The notes: generated by a model from the letters alone, not told the origin. DNA of 64,000 nt from Chromatiaceae bacterium (GCA_026984455.1 JALSSC010000011.1:1-64000); one strand, 5' to 3'. Shown: positions 52,334 to 61,176, counted from the first letter of the stretch. Translations and numbers: made by a program.

Positions 52334-53869
52334 ATGCCCCAAACCTACATCGAGCGCATCCTCCGCGCCCGGGTCTACGACGTCGCCCGCGAGACCCCCC
52401 TGGATCTGGCCCGTGGCCTGAGCCGGCGCCTCGGCAACCGCATCTGGCTCAAACGCGAAGACCTCCAGCCGGTGTTCTCCTTCAAACTCCGTGGGGCCTA
52501 CAACCGCATCTTCCACCTCGGCCCCAAGGCGCGCGAAGGCGGCATCGTGGCCGCCTCCGCTGGAAACCACGCCCAGGGCGTGGCCCTGGCCGCCGGCCGC
52601 CTCGGCATTCCGGCGGCCATCGTCATGCCCAAGACCACCCCGCCCATCAAGGTCCAGGCGGTCAAGGCCCTGGGGGCGCGCACCCTCCTCCACGGCGATT
52701 CCTACGACGACGCCTACGAACGCGCCCTGGCCCTCACCGAGGAGAAGGGCGCCACCTTCATCCATCCCTTCGACGACCCCGAGGTGATCGCCGGCCAGGG
52801 CACCATCGGCATGGAGATCCTGCGCCAGCACCCCGAGCCGCCCCACGCCATCTTCGTCCCCGTGGGGGGCGGCGGGCTCATCGCCGGGATCGCGGCCTAC
52901 GTCAAATACGTCTACCCCCAAGTGCGCATCGTCGGGGTGGAGCCGGACGACGCTCCCACCCTGGAGCGCGCCCTGGCCGCGGGCCGGCGGGTGTCGCTCA
53001 GACAGGTGGGCCTGTTCGCCGACGGGGTCGCGGTGCGCCAGATCGGCAGGGAGACCTTCCGCCTGGCCCGCGAACTGGTGGACGAGGTGGTCCTGGTCTC
53101 CACCGATGAACTCTGTGCCGCCATCAAGGACATCTTCGACGACACCCGGACCATCGCCGAGCCCGCCGGCGCCCTGGGGGTGGCCGGGATCAAGCGCTGG
53201 CTCGCCGGCCACCCCATGGAGGACGCCGACCTGGTGGCCATCGAGAGCGGTGCCAACATGAACTTCGACCGTCTCCGCCACGTGGCCGAACGCGCCGAGC
53301 TGGGCGAGGGCCGCGAGGCCCTGCTCGCGGTGCGCATCCCCGAGCGCCCCGGCAGCTTTCTCGCCTTCTGCCGGGTCCTGGGCCGGCGACAGATCACCGA
53401 GTTCAACTACCGCTTCGCCGATGCCGCCGAGGCCCAGGTCTTCGCCGGGGTGCAATTGGACGGCGGCGAGCAGGAGAAGGTGGAAATCGTCCGCCGCCTG
53501 GAGAGCAAGGGCCTTGCCGTGGTGGATCTGAGCGAGGACGAGACGGCCAAGCTGCATGTGCGCTACATGGTGGGAGGGCACGCCCGGGGCGTTCGCTACG
53601 AGATCCTCTACCGGGTTGAGTTCCCCGAACGCCCCGGGGCCCTGCTGGACTTCCTCAGCGGGCTCGGAAGGCGCTGGAACATCAGTCTGTTCCACTACCG
53701 GAACCACGGCGCCGCCTATGGACGGGTGCTCATGGGCATCCAGGTCCCCCCGGATGAGCGGAACGACCTGCGCCGGACCCTCGACGACCTGGGCTATCCC
53801 CACTGGGAGGAGACCACGAACCCGGCCTATCGGCTGTTCGCCGGGGTGCTGGACGCCCGAGGCCCGTAG
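52334..53869 (+). CDS. ilvA: Threonine ammonia-lyase, biosynthetic (two ACT-like domains)
   Basis: A 511-residue PLP enzyme making 2-oxobutanoate for isoleucine synthesis. Start ATG 52334 follows AGGAAG; the longer frame crosses rpiA. PLP Lys51 is in PVFSFKLRGAYN. SAGNHAQGVALAAGRLGIPA and the Gly-rich phosphate cup PVGGGGLIAGIAAYVKY follow. The C-terminus carries two ACT-like domains (RPGSFLAFCRVLGRRQITEF and RPGALLDFLSGLGRRWNISL), the form that isoleucine inhibits. The length is normal. Confidence 0.97.
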   Translation: MPQTYIERILRARVYDVARETPLDLARGLSRRLGNRIWLKREDLQPVFSFKLRGAYNRIFHLGPKAREGGIVAASAGNHAQGVALAAGRLGIPAAIVMPKTTPPIKVQAVKALGARTLLHGDSYDDAYERALALTEEKGATFIHPFDDPEVIAGQGTIGMEILRQHPEPPHAIFVPVGGGGLIAGIAAYVKYVYPQVRIVGVEPDDAPTLERALAAGRRVSLRQVGLFADGVAVRQIGRETFRLARELVDEVVLVSTDELCAAIKDIFDDTRTIAEPAGALGVAGIKRWLAGHPMEDADLVAIESGANMNFDRLRHVAERAELGEGREALLAVRIPERPGSFLAFCRVLGRRQITEFNYRFADAAEAQVFAGVQLDGGEQEKVEIVRRLESKGLAVVDLSEDETAKLHVRYMVGGHARGVRYEILYRVEFPERPGALLDFLSGLGRRWNISLFHYRNHGAAYGRVLMGIQVPPDERNDLRRTLDDLGYPHWEETTNPAYRLFAGVLDARGP

Positions 53870-54025
53870 GCCGGGGTACCCCCTCCCCCGTGGAGACGGC
53901 GACGCCGGGCCCCTCAGCCGCCACCCGCCGCCCACACGGCCGAACACACGAAGCCCGATCCCAGGCCGCCGGCTCGCACGGGGACGCACCGGCTCATCGT
54001 GCGGGGAAGAGGCCCTGCTATGGCA

Positions 54026-54231
54026 TATACCCGTCGCACGTGAATATTTCCGTCCTTCGGTCCGTAAACGGCACTTCCCTGTGCCACTCCTCGTTTTTCG
54101 AGGGTGTTCCTCGTGCCCCTGGGCAAGGCGCGGAAGCGAGTCATCGCGGGGACTATGGCGAGCAATCGCCACACCGCCCAGGGGTACGAGGGGCAGCCGC
54201 AGTAGCGAAACATTCACGTGCGACGGGTATA
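54026..54231. mobile_element. MITE-like element, copy D (206 bp, core inverted)
   Basis: Left end TATACCCGTCGCACGTGAAT continuing ATTTC; right end GAAACATTCACGTGCGACGG continuing GTATA. Module CGTCCTTCGGTCCGTAAACG ... ACTCCTCG is as in copy C. The 112-bp core at 54094-54205 starts TTTTTCGAGGGTGTTCCTCG and ends CGCAGTAG: it is the reverse complement of the copy C core with 5 differences in 112 bases. The right end finishes in TATAAT (54228-54233), 35 nt before the HtpX-fusion start. Confidence 0.87.
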
Positions 54232-54233
54232 AT
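54228..54233 (+). promoter_or_regulatory. Candidate -10 box (TATAAT) supplied by the repeat end
   Basis: TATAAT directly follows GCGACGGG at the right end of copy D and lies 35 nt before the TTG start of the HtpX-fusion gene. No clear -35 at 17 nt is seen; the invariant CACGTGCGACGGG could serve as an activator site. Pattern-based call. Confidence 0.4.
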
Positions 54234-54267
54234 GTCGGCGCCAGCGTGTCTTCAGGGGGAGCATCCA

Positions 54268-55704
54268 TTGATCCACGTCATCGTTACCCTGCCTCTGGTG
54301 GCGGCTGGAGGGCTGCTGGGGCTGTTGCACGAAGGTATGCGTCGGAAACGGCTGGCTGCGCGGCTGTCCTCCAAGAGGATCCGCAGCGCGGCGGATGCCG
54401 AGGCGACGGCGGTGGACGAGCAGGGCCCGGACCGGGACCCTCTCCTCCCACTACAGTACTCGGAGCGCGCCGCGCACCTCGCCCTGGGGGTGTCGGCAGC
54501 CGGGGCGCTCCTCTATCCCCCGTTGGGAATCGCCGCGCTCCCATTCATAGGTTATAGCGCTTTCAATTGGCTGCGTGCCCGGTATCCGGGAGAGCCCACA
54601 CAATGGAAGTCCCCATCGGGAATCCTGGCGCTCCTGGCGTTGGCGGGGGCCCTGGCCACGGGTCACTGGGTGCTTGCCTCCCTGGTCTTGACAGTCGATC
54701 TGGCTGCCCGGAAACGGGCCGCGCAGAGAACGGCGACGGGTTCGCCCCGGATACGACGCTCAGCCCTGTCACGCCGTGGCAACGCACTGCGCATCGCCTT
54801 GTTTGTGCTGACGAACGTCGCAGTACTCTTGTTGATGACCGTCGTACTGGCCATGTTCGGCATCGCCCCCCGCGGTTTGCTCGAGTTGGCTGTGTTCGCT
54901 CTCGGCTTCGGCATGTCTGGATCCCTCATCTCGCTTGCACTGTCGAAATGGCTCGCCAAGCTGAGCACGGGCGCCCGTGTGATCGACGAGCCGCTGACCG
55001 CGGCTGAACAGTGGTTGATCGATACCGTTGCGCACCATGCACGCTGTGCGGGTATCGGCATGCCCGAGGTGGCGATCTACGACTCAGAGGACGTGAACGC
55101 CTTCGCCACGGGCATGAAGCGTGACAAGGCCCTGGTCGCGGTGAGTACGGGCCTGCTCGCCCGTATGACGCCGACAGAGGTGGAGGCGGTCCTCGGTCAC
55201 GAACTGACCCACGTCGCCAATGGCGACATGGTTACGCTGGCGTTGATACAGGGTGTGCTCGATACCTTTGTGATCTTCATCTCCCGCGTGGTGGCCGGGC
55301 TGATCGACGGCTTTACGCGCGGCGGGCGCGACGGGGGCGGCCTGGGCACCCTCGGCTATTGGATCGTGGTCATCGTCTTGCAGCTGACGTTGGGATTGCT
55401 GGCCACCTTGATCGTGATGTGGTTCTCGCGCCAACGGGAGTTTCGGGCGGACGCAGGCGGGGCGGAGCTGGCGGGACGGGAGGAGATGATCAGTGCCCTG
55501 GAACGTTTGCGGAGCGAAAGCGAGCGCTCGCGGTTGCCGGATCGACTTGCCGCCTTCGGGATTCACGCGGGTCCCAGCAGACTGACCCGACTCCTTGCGA
55601 GCCATCCGCCACTCGAGGAGCGTATCGCCGCGCTGAGGACGACAGACACCCCCCAATCGACCGCTGATCTGTGCCCTGGCAACGATGAAGAGATGGCTCA
55701 ATGA
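54268..55704 (+). CDS. HtpX-type M48 protease fused to an N-terminal membrane module
   Basis: About 478 residues from TTG 54268, which has GGGGGAG upstream; ATG 54232 is also in frame. Residues about 172-478 are HtpX: RIALFVLTNVAVLLLMTVVL, the zinc site GHELTHVANGD (His311, Glu312, His315), and REFRADAGGAELAG with the third ligand. HtpX normally starts at that first helix, so 171 residues are extra. The extension has one helix, a basic linker, then YPPLGIAALPFIGYSAFN and LALAGALATGHWVLASLVLT. It resembles the N-terminus of the P-type ATPase at 57711-59750 (see findings). HtpX is a membrane quality-control protease. Confidence 0.88.
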   Translation: MIHVIVTLPLVAAGGLLGLLHEGMRRKRLAARLSSKRIRSAADAEATAVDEQGPDRDPLLPLQYSERAAHLALGVSAAGALLYPPLGIAALPFIGYSAFNWLRARYPGEPTQWKSPSGILALLALAGALATGHWVLASLVLTVDLAARKRAAQRTATGSPRIRRSALSRRGNALRIALFVLTNVAVLLLMTVVLAMFGIAPRGLLELAVFALGFGMSGSLISLALSKWLAKLSTGARVIDEPLTAAEQWLIDTVAHHARCAGIGMPEVAIYDSEDVNAFATGMKRDKALVAVSTGLLARMTPTEVEAVLGHELTHVANGDMVTLALIQGVLDTFVIFISRVVAGLIDGFTRGGRDGGGLGTLGYWIVVIVLQLTLGLLATLIVMWFSRQREFRADAGGAELAGREEMISALERLRSESERSRLPDRLAAFGIHAGPSRLTRLLASHPPLEERIAALRTTDTPQSTADLCPGNDEEMAQ

Positions 55705-55772
55705 CGGTCGGACCCCGTATCGCTTGGTTGCGCCGCTCGGGCGCACGAGGCGGCTTCTCCTGCCGTCGTGAG

Positions 55773-56981
55773 TCAAGTGACGATGTCGCGTATGGCTTCT
55801 GCAAGCTGGTCCAACTCCTCTTCCGTGTTGTAGAAACCGGTCGATATCCTGGCTGGTGCCGGTAACTGGTGCTCTGGCTCGGGCCGCAGCATGAACTTCC
55901 TTTCATTGAGGCGCATACACAGATCTGATGGATGCCAGCCGTCCACATGGAATCCCACCAGGCCGGCCTCCCTGCCGAGCGGCGTAACGACTCTGGCGCC
56001 GGGGATCTCCCTGAGCAGCCCCTGCATATGCCGGGCCAACCTCTGTATGCGGGAATAGATCCAGTCCATTCCCACGTGTTCAAGCAGATACTCCAACGAT
56101 TTCTGAAACCCTAGGAGAGTGGGCCTGTACATGGACGTGGCGAGCTGATAACGGGCAGCAGAGGGCGCCGGAACAACGAAAGGGGAGACCATATCCAGAT
56201 CCGAACGGTTCCTTACCGATGTCGGGCTGATAAAGGTCGGATCCACTTCGGCTATGCGCTCTTTGGCGACATACAGTGCGCCCACCCCTTCCGGTCCCAA
56301 TAACCATTTCCGACCCGTCATGGCGCAGAAATCGACTGCCCACTCATGCATATCCACCGGTACCGCACCTACCGCCTGAGCCCCATCAACGAGAACACAG
56401 ACCTTGTGGGCGTGGCAGATCTCGACCAGCGCCCGGATCGGAAAGGTGATACCCGTAGATGTCGAGACATGGGATATCACCAACAGCCGGGTCCTTGGCG
56501 TGATCATCCGCTCCACGCAGGAGACGAATTCCTCCTCGTCGTACTCGTCACCATATTTCACCTCGACATATTTGACGACGATACCGTGACGGGATTTGAT
56601 CAATGACAGAGGTGCCAGGCTCGCCACGTGCTCCAGACTTGTGGTAAGCACCTCGTCCCCAGGCAGCCAGCGAAGTCCCCACAAAATAATATTCAGGCCT
56701 TCGGTGGCGCTCTGAGTCAAGGCGATCTCTTCCGGAGAGGCGCCGACGATGCGGGCAAGATGTCTGCGAGTGGCATCCATCTCGCTGTAGAGTTCTTCGA
56801 TGAATGGCAGATACCTGCCCTGCAGATACTCCTTTTCCGCCGCCTCCCTCATGATGTCCGCCCCCATCTTCGGCAAGGGGCCATTGGTTCCGGTGTTCAA
56901 ATAGTGAACGGCGGTTGTCGCTGGCATTTGCGCACGGATGGCGGCAACTTTCTCTCTTTCTTCATCTGGCTGGGTCAGCAT
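55773..56981 (-). CDS. Class V aminotransferase (PLP enzyme)
   Basis: A 402-residue fold-type I PLP enzyme. YLNTGTNGPLPKMGADIMRE starts the core; ALTQSATEGLNIILWGL contacts the cofactor; TTSLEHVASLAPLSLIKSR gives the stacking His118; VLVDGAQAVGAVPVDMHEW the Asp199; and FCAMTGRKWLLGPEGVGALY the PLP Lys225. The group includes cysteine desulfurases, isopenicillin N epimerase-like enzymes and EgtE; substrate cannot be told from sequence. There is no Cys-loop of an IscS-type desulfurase visible. The gene is less GC-rich than the core genes. Confidence 0.9.
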   Translation of the reverse strand: MLTQPDEEREKVAAIRAQMPATTAVHYLNTGTNGPLPKMGADIMREAAEKEYLQGRYLPFIEELYSEMDATRRHLARIVGASPEEIALTQSATEGLNIILWGLRWLPGDEVLTTSLEHVASLAPLSLIKSRHGIVVKYVEVKYGDEYDEEEFVSCVERMITPRTRLLVISHVSTSTGITFPIRALVEICHAHKVCVLVDGAQAVGAVPVDMHEWAVDFCAMTGRKWLLGPEGVGALYVAKERIAEVDPTFISPTSVRNRSDLDMVSPFVVPAPSAARYQLATSMYRPTLLGFQKSLEYLLEHVGMDWIYSRIQRLARHMQGLLREIPGARVVTPLGREAGLVGFHVDGWHPSDLCMRLNERKFMLRPEPEHQLPAPARISTGFYNTEEELDQLAEAIRDIVT

Positions 56982-57210
56982 TGCGACGCCCTTGGGTGAG
57001 TGGCAAGACCGAGATCCCTCCTTCTCTGGCTGAACCGCGCCATCTACATGGGGGCCAACCGCTCCCTATCCTTCGATGCAATTGCCCGCGCAAAATCCGC
57101 GGGCGGTGGCGTGGGGCTCCAAGGAACGAGTGACCGCACGCCGGCCAAAGGATCTCCTCTTCCTCTCGGAGATCCGTCCACGGTGACGGCACCCACCCGC
57201 TGCCAGGAGA

Positions 57211-57390
57211 TCAGAAAGGCTTCTTTCCAGGTCCCAAGAGATACCAGATAATCAGGCCGGCCAGGGGCAACAGTAAGATCAGTAGTGCCCACAGCAGTTT
57301 CTCGACCCCCTTCACAGAACTCTGAAGGACCATGACGACCGCGTAGATGTCTGCGGCCAGAAGAATCAAACCGACGATGCCGCTGCCCAT
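57211..57390 (-). CDS. PLDc_N-type small membrane protein
   Basis: A 59-residue protein (start 57390, GAGG 9 nt upstream). It begins MGSGIVGLILLAADIYAVVM and continues VLQSSVKGVEKLLWALLILL, then LPLAGLIIWYLLGPGKKPF. Two membrane helices joined by a charged loop, W-A-L-L-I-L-L-L-P and the final YLLGPGK, match the phospholipase D-nuclease N-terminal (PLDc_N) small-protein family. Function unknown. It sits between the PLP enzyme and the P-type ATPase on the same strand. Confidence 0.82.
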   Translation of the reverse strand: MGSGIVGLILLAADIYAVVMVLQSSVKGVEKLLWALLILLLPLAGLIIWYLLGPGKKPF

Positions 57391-57710
57391 GATCTCAATC
57401 CTCGCTGTCGTTCGTTACCCAGGAATCCAGACGCGCGTTCGATATTAGGATATAACTGCTGCCCAGGCAGATCGCTCACCTGCATTTTCGCGGTTCCCCC
57501 GGCCTCGACGGCCAGGTGAACATGCCACCGCCCATCCCTACAGATCCGCAGATCTCTCTACGGAGAGATTATAGCTCATGTTTTTCGGCCTACCAGGAAG
57601 CCGGACTTGATGCGTGCCGAGCCAAGAGCCCGTTCTCGTCAAAAACGGAGCCTATGGATACAACATCTCATCCTTGGGAAGCAACGGGGCGGGCTGGCAA
57701 GAACCCTTCC
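57391..57710. other. 320-bp intergenic region, no gene seen
   Basis: Between the PLDc_N gene and the end of the ATPase gene. AT-richer than the core. No coding feature; TCTCTACGGAGAGA near 57554 is a short palindrome. Confidence 0.6.
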
Positions 57711-59750
57711 CTATTCCACCCCGTCAGACCGCATCGAGGATCTCTTGCGAGGGATCTCCCGCCCCTTTCCTTCCCTATATTGAAGCTTTGGCAGCATGGC
57801 GTTGGCCAACGCCAAGGCAAAGCTCGAGTAGATAATGAGATAGGAACAACCCAGGGTCATGCCCCAGAATACAGCCCCTCCAATGCTGATGACACTGGGT
57901 ATGGTGACGAGCGTCAGGCTCCGCCACAGACTGTTCCGGAGATCGTGTGCGATGTCGAACAGATCACACAGATGGGTGAGGGTACCATCCATCAGGACCA
58001 CCTGAGCGGTATCCGTGGCGATCGTCGTGGCCCCCCTCAGGGATACCGAGACATTGGCCGTGTTCATGGCGATCGTATCATTTATGCCGTCGCCCACATA
58101 GCAGACTTTCCTGCCCTGTTGCTGCAATCGTTCCACGATCATTGCCTTTTCCTGGGGAAGCACTTCGTAATGGTAACTGTCCAGACCGAGCGACTCCGCG
58201 AGTCGTCGCGTGGGGTTCTTGTGATCTCCGGATACGATAGAGATATGCTTGACACCCCGCCGGCGTAGCCCTTTCAATATCGTCTCCACCTCAGGCCGAA
58301 GCACGGAGACGATTTCAATCGCCCCTGCGACTTCCCTCCCTATGGCGACCAGTACCAGGGACGTTCCCTCCACACGGGATTGCTCGATCCTGTTTGCGAT
58401 GATCGGGGGAATCTCCATTCCCTCCCTCTCCATGAAACGCGCACTGCCGACGCGAACCACTTTGTCCGCAATGGTGGCAGTTATTCCGTAACCCATGGTA
58501 ATGCTCGAATCGTCGATGGATGGCAGGTCGAGACGGGATTCCCGCGCTCTATTTATTATTGCTCTGGCAATGGGATGCGTGAGCCTGTGTTCGGCGGTGG
58601 CAGCGTATGTCAGAATTTCATCGGCACCGTAGCGGTCGCCTGCACAGACGATCCGACCGGCCTTGGGTTCCTCGTGCGTCAGTGTTCCGGTCTTGTCGAA
58701 CAGTACGGTATCCACCTCGTTCATTTCCTCGATGACACGCCCGTCCTTGATCAAGATACCGCGGCGGAAGGCCGCGTGGAGATAATTCAGGGTCGTGATG
58801 GGTGCGGCGATCCGTAGACGGTTCCCAAATGTACTGTGAATGACGGTGGTGGCGGCCAACAACCCCTTGACAGGAAGGGTCACCACGGTGAGTCCGGCAA
58901 TGGGGATGGCGATGTAATCGGCCCACTTCTCGCCTTTCAGTTGGATCGAGGTTGCATAGGCGGATGTATTTCGTAGTATTTTCTCGATCTCTGAGATGAC
59001 GGTTTGGTTGCCGGATTTTGTGACCTTGACCTGGATTCGCCCCCCGACAACGAGGGTCGATGCAAACACCGGCTGCCCTTTCTCCTTTTCGATGAATTCT
59101 GACTCGCCGGTCAGGGTATGCTGGTCGATTACCGCCATACCTTCCACGATGACGCCATCCACAGGGATGATTTCGCCGGCCCGGACAACGACAACATCTC
59201 CGACGGAGACGCCAGCGAACGCCACCTCGATTTCAACACCCTTTCGCACAACCCATATCTTATCTGCTTGTTGCTCGACCAGATGGGTGACAATGGGCTT
59301 GGAGTGGGCCTGATTCATGGCCAGTATCTTTGCCCCGGTGTGATAGAAAAAGACGCCTAACGCGATATAGGTCTGCTGGCGGGTCAGGAAGGCCATTATG
59401 ATATAGGCACTGTATAGCAAGTCGTGACCTATTGTCCTTCTTTCCAGCAACTGTCTCTGGCCGCGCTTCAGGATAGGTAGACACGTATAGACAATGAACG
59501 CAAGGCTTAGCGGATTGAGTACAGGCAGAAATTTCGTCAAAGTGGCCAGGCCCAAGGATATGAGGCTGATCGTGAAGTGACGATTGATCGACTCTTTCGA
59601 TTCAATGATATTGGTGCGCCGCGTCAGTGATCCCCGTGACCGTTCTGTCGGCTGGGCCCGGCTTGCAGGCCTTGTCTTCCGCCGCCGGTAGTAATCGAAG
59701 ATATTGACTCCGATGACAGAGCCCAAGAGAATGCCAATTCCTGCGACCAT
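57711..59750 (-). CDS. P-type ATPase, heavy-metal-like, lacking the CPC motif
   Basis: A 679-residue protein. One N-terminal helix, a basic linker, then helix pairs (FLPVLNPLSLAFIVYTCLPI; YSAYIIMAFLTRQQTYIALG). A-domain TGES at 214-217, P-domain DKTGTLTHEE at 352-361, the P1B-type HP motif in EHRLTHPIARAI, and GDGINDTIAMNTANVSVSLR are intact. At the place of the P1B metal-binding CPC it reads RIAAPITTLNYL (313-324), so the usual Cys ligands are missing. No N-terminal metal-binding domain. The exported ion is unknown. The gene is less GC-rich than the core genes. Confidence 0.9.
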   Translation of the reverse strand: MVAGIGILLGSVIGVNIFDYYRRRKTRPASRAQPTERSRGSLTRRTNIIESKESINRHFTISLISLGLATLTKFLPVLNPLSLAFIVYTCLPILKRGQRQLLERRTIGHDLLYSAYIIMAFLTRQQTYIALGVFFYHTGAKILAMNQAHSKPIVTHLVEQQADKIWVVRKGVEIEVAFAGVSVGDVVVVRAGEIIPVDGVIVEGMAVIDQHTLTGESEFIEKEKGQPVFASTLVVGGRIQVKVTKSGNQTVISEIEKILRNTSAYATSIQLKGEKWADYIAIPIAGLTVVTLPVKGLLAATTVIHSTFGNRLRIAAPITTLNYLHAAFRRGILIKDGRVIEEMNEVDTVLFDKTGTLTHEEPKAGRIVCAGDRYGADEILTYAATAEHRLTHPIARAIINRARESRLDLPSIDDSSITMGYGITATIADKVVRVGSARFMEREGMEIPPIIANRIEQSRVEGTSLVLVAIGREVAGAIEIVSVLRPEVETILKGLRRRGVKHISIVSGDHKNPTRRLAESLGLDSYHYEVLPQEKAMIVERLQQQGRKVCYVGDGINDTIAMNTANVSVSLRGATTIATDTAQVVLMDGTLTHLCDLFDIAHDLRNSLWRSLTLVTIPSVISIGGAVFWGMTLGCSYLIIYSSFALALANAMLPKLQYREGKGREIPRKRSSMRSDGVE

Positions 59751-60249
59751 TTGTCAGCGCCTCTTGCGGATCAATGAAGATTCAATCGTCCAGAGATATC
59801 GGGCAACGGCCGGGCAGTGATGGTTACACATTGCAAAAGGCCGGGGCAACGGGGCCGCGGTCGGGGAAGAGGAGTTCTGGTTAATGATAGACGGAAAAAT
59901 CAGGAAGGTGGTGTTCGGATGGTGTTGATTTTCACGCGAGATCGGTGGCCACAGAGGACAGCCGGGACGCGTCGATCGGGGGAAGCCTGTCAACGGTTCC
60001 GCAGACCCGGCGGAGCCGAAAGGAACGGCCTGCGTGTGGTCCTACGTGTCCCGCGCACCCGCGCGAGAGGGCGCTGCATCGGGCGAGGCCTGCGTCGTGG
60101 AAACGCAAAGATGGGGCTCCACAGAGGTGACCTCGGTCGGCACGGGCAGTGGCCAGGCAGATCCGGCGTGAATCCAAGGGCGCCTGTATGGAGGATGTGA
60201 CCGATGGGCCCTCAGCCAACTGGGCTGTGCGTGGCGTAATCGCCCGTCT
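59751..60249. other. 499-bp intergenic region, no gene seen
   Basis: Upstream of the ATPase (minus strand) and downstream of the HPP gene (minus strand). The left half is AT-richer, the right half GC-rich. Frames present are Arg/Gly-rich and lack any family signature. The ATPase promoter is expected near 59760-59900. Confidence 0.6.
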
Positions 60250-61176
60250 TCAGTCGCCCACCCGCTCCCAACGGCCGTCCACCGCACGCACCTCGAAACG
60301 CGCCCAATGGGCGAAGGCTCCCCTTTCCGCGGTGCCACGACCTGGAGCGCCATCACCCGCCTCCATGCGGTAATGCACATGGCCGTCGACGATACGCTCC
60401 ACGCAGCGTATCCCCCAGCTCGCGCCCAGGGCACCATTCGAGTAGCAACATCCGGGACGAATGGCCTCGGGGGAGAGGTGATGGGTCTCGGCATGTTCCT
60501 CCGCCAGGCGGAACAGGGTCTCCAGGTCGCGCTCGCTCACGTCCAGATAGGCGCCCACACGGTTCAGGGCGTAGTCCAGATCGTCCCCGGCCAGGGCCGC
60601 GGGCGCGGCCGTGGGCGGCAGGGTCGGCTCGGGCGCCGCCGCGGCCGGGTAACGGCGCCAGGGGAACAGCCAGTTGAAGGCCAGGGCCACGGCGAAGATC
60701 ACCAGGGCGTTCACCATCACCGGGAAGAACACGTAGCCGAACCCCAGGGCGTGGATCCTGGCCCCGCCGATCACCGCCATCAGGGCGCTGGCACCGCCGG
60801 GGGGATGCAGGCAGCGCAGGAAATACATCAGGCTGATGGCCCCGCCCACGGCCACCGAGGCGGCGACGAAGGGATCCGCTATCCAGCGCGCGGCCATCAC
60901 CCCCACCACGGCCGAGAGACCGTGCCCGGCGAGGAGGTTCCAGGGTTGGGAGAAAGGTACGTGCGGCGCGGCGAACAGGAGCACCGCGGAGGCCCCCATG
61001 GAGGCCACGATCAGGGGAACGTCGGCGGGCCCCACGGCCGCGCGCGCCACCCAGAGGATGGCGTAGATGCCGAGGAAGGCGCCGAGGCCGGAGATGACCT
61101 TCTCGCTCCAACGGCTGTTGTCCACGACGATGCCGAGCCATTGGCGCCAGTAGGGAAGCGGGCTGCGGTGGGGCAT
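60250..61176 (-). CDS. HPP family membrane protein
   Basis: A 308-residue protein; start 61176 (MPHRSPLPYWRQWLGIVVDN). The HPP domain has about four helices with VASMGASAVLLFAAPHVPFS, PWNLLAGHGLSAVVGVMAAR and the name-giving RCLHPPGGASALMAVIGG. Residues about 200-308 form a soluble domain with YALNRVGAYLDVSERDLETL and a Cys-containing stretch RPGCCYSNGALGASWGIRCV. HPP proteins are linked to nitrite transport in cyanobacteria and chloroplasts; whether that applies here is unknown. Confidence 0.88.
   Translation of the reverse strand: MPHRSPLPYWRQWLGIVVDNSRWSEKVISGLGAFLGIYAILWVARAAVGPADVPLIVASMGASAVLLFAAPHVPFSQPWNLLAGHGLSAVVGVMAARWIADPFVAASVAVGGAISLMYFLRCLHPPGGASALMAVIGGARIHALGFGYVFFPVMVNALVIFAVALAFNWLFPWRRYPAAAAPEPTLPPTAAPAALAGDDLDYALNRVGAYLDVSERDLETLFRLAEEHAETHHLSPEAIRPGCCYSNGALGASWGIRCVERIVDGHVHYRMEAGDGAPGRGTAERGAFAHWARFEVRAVDGRWERVGD

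Noticed and set aside
59817-60200. Plus-strand frame of 127 codons upstream of the ATPase
   Set aside because: Arg/Gly-rich with no motif, no good start signal, and in a promoter-like region.
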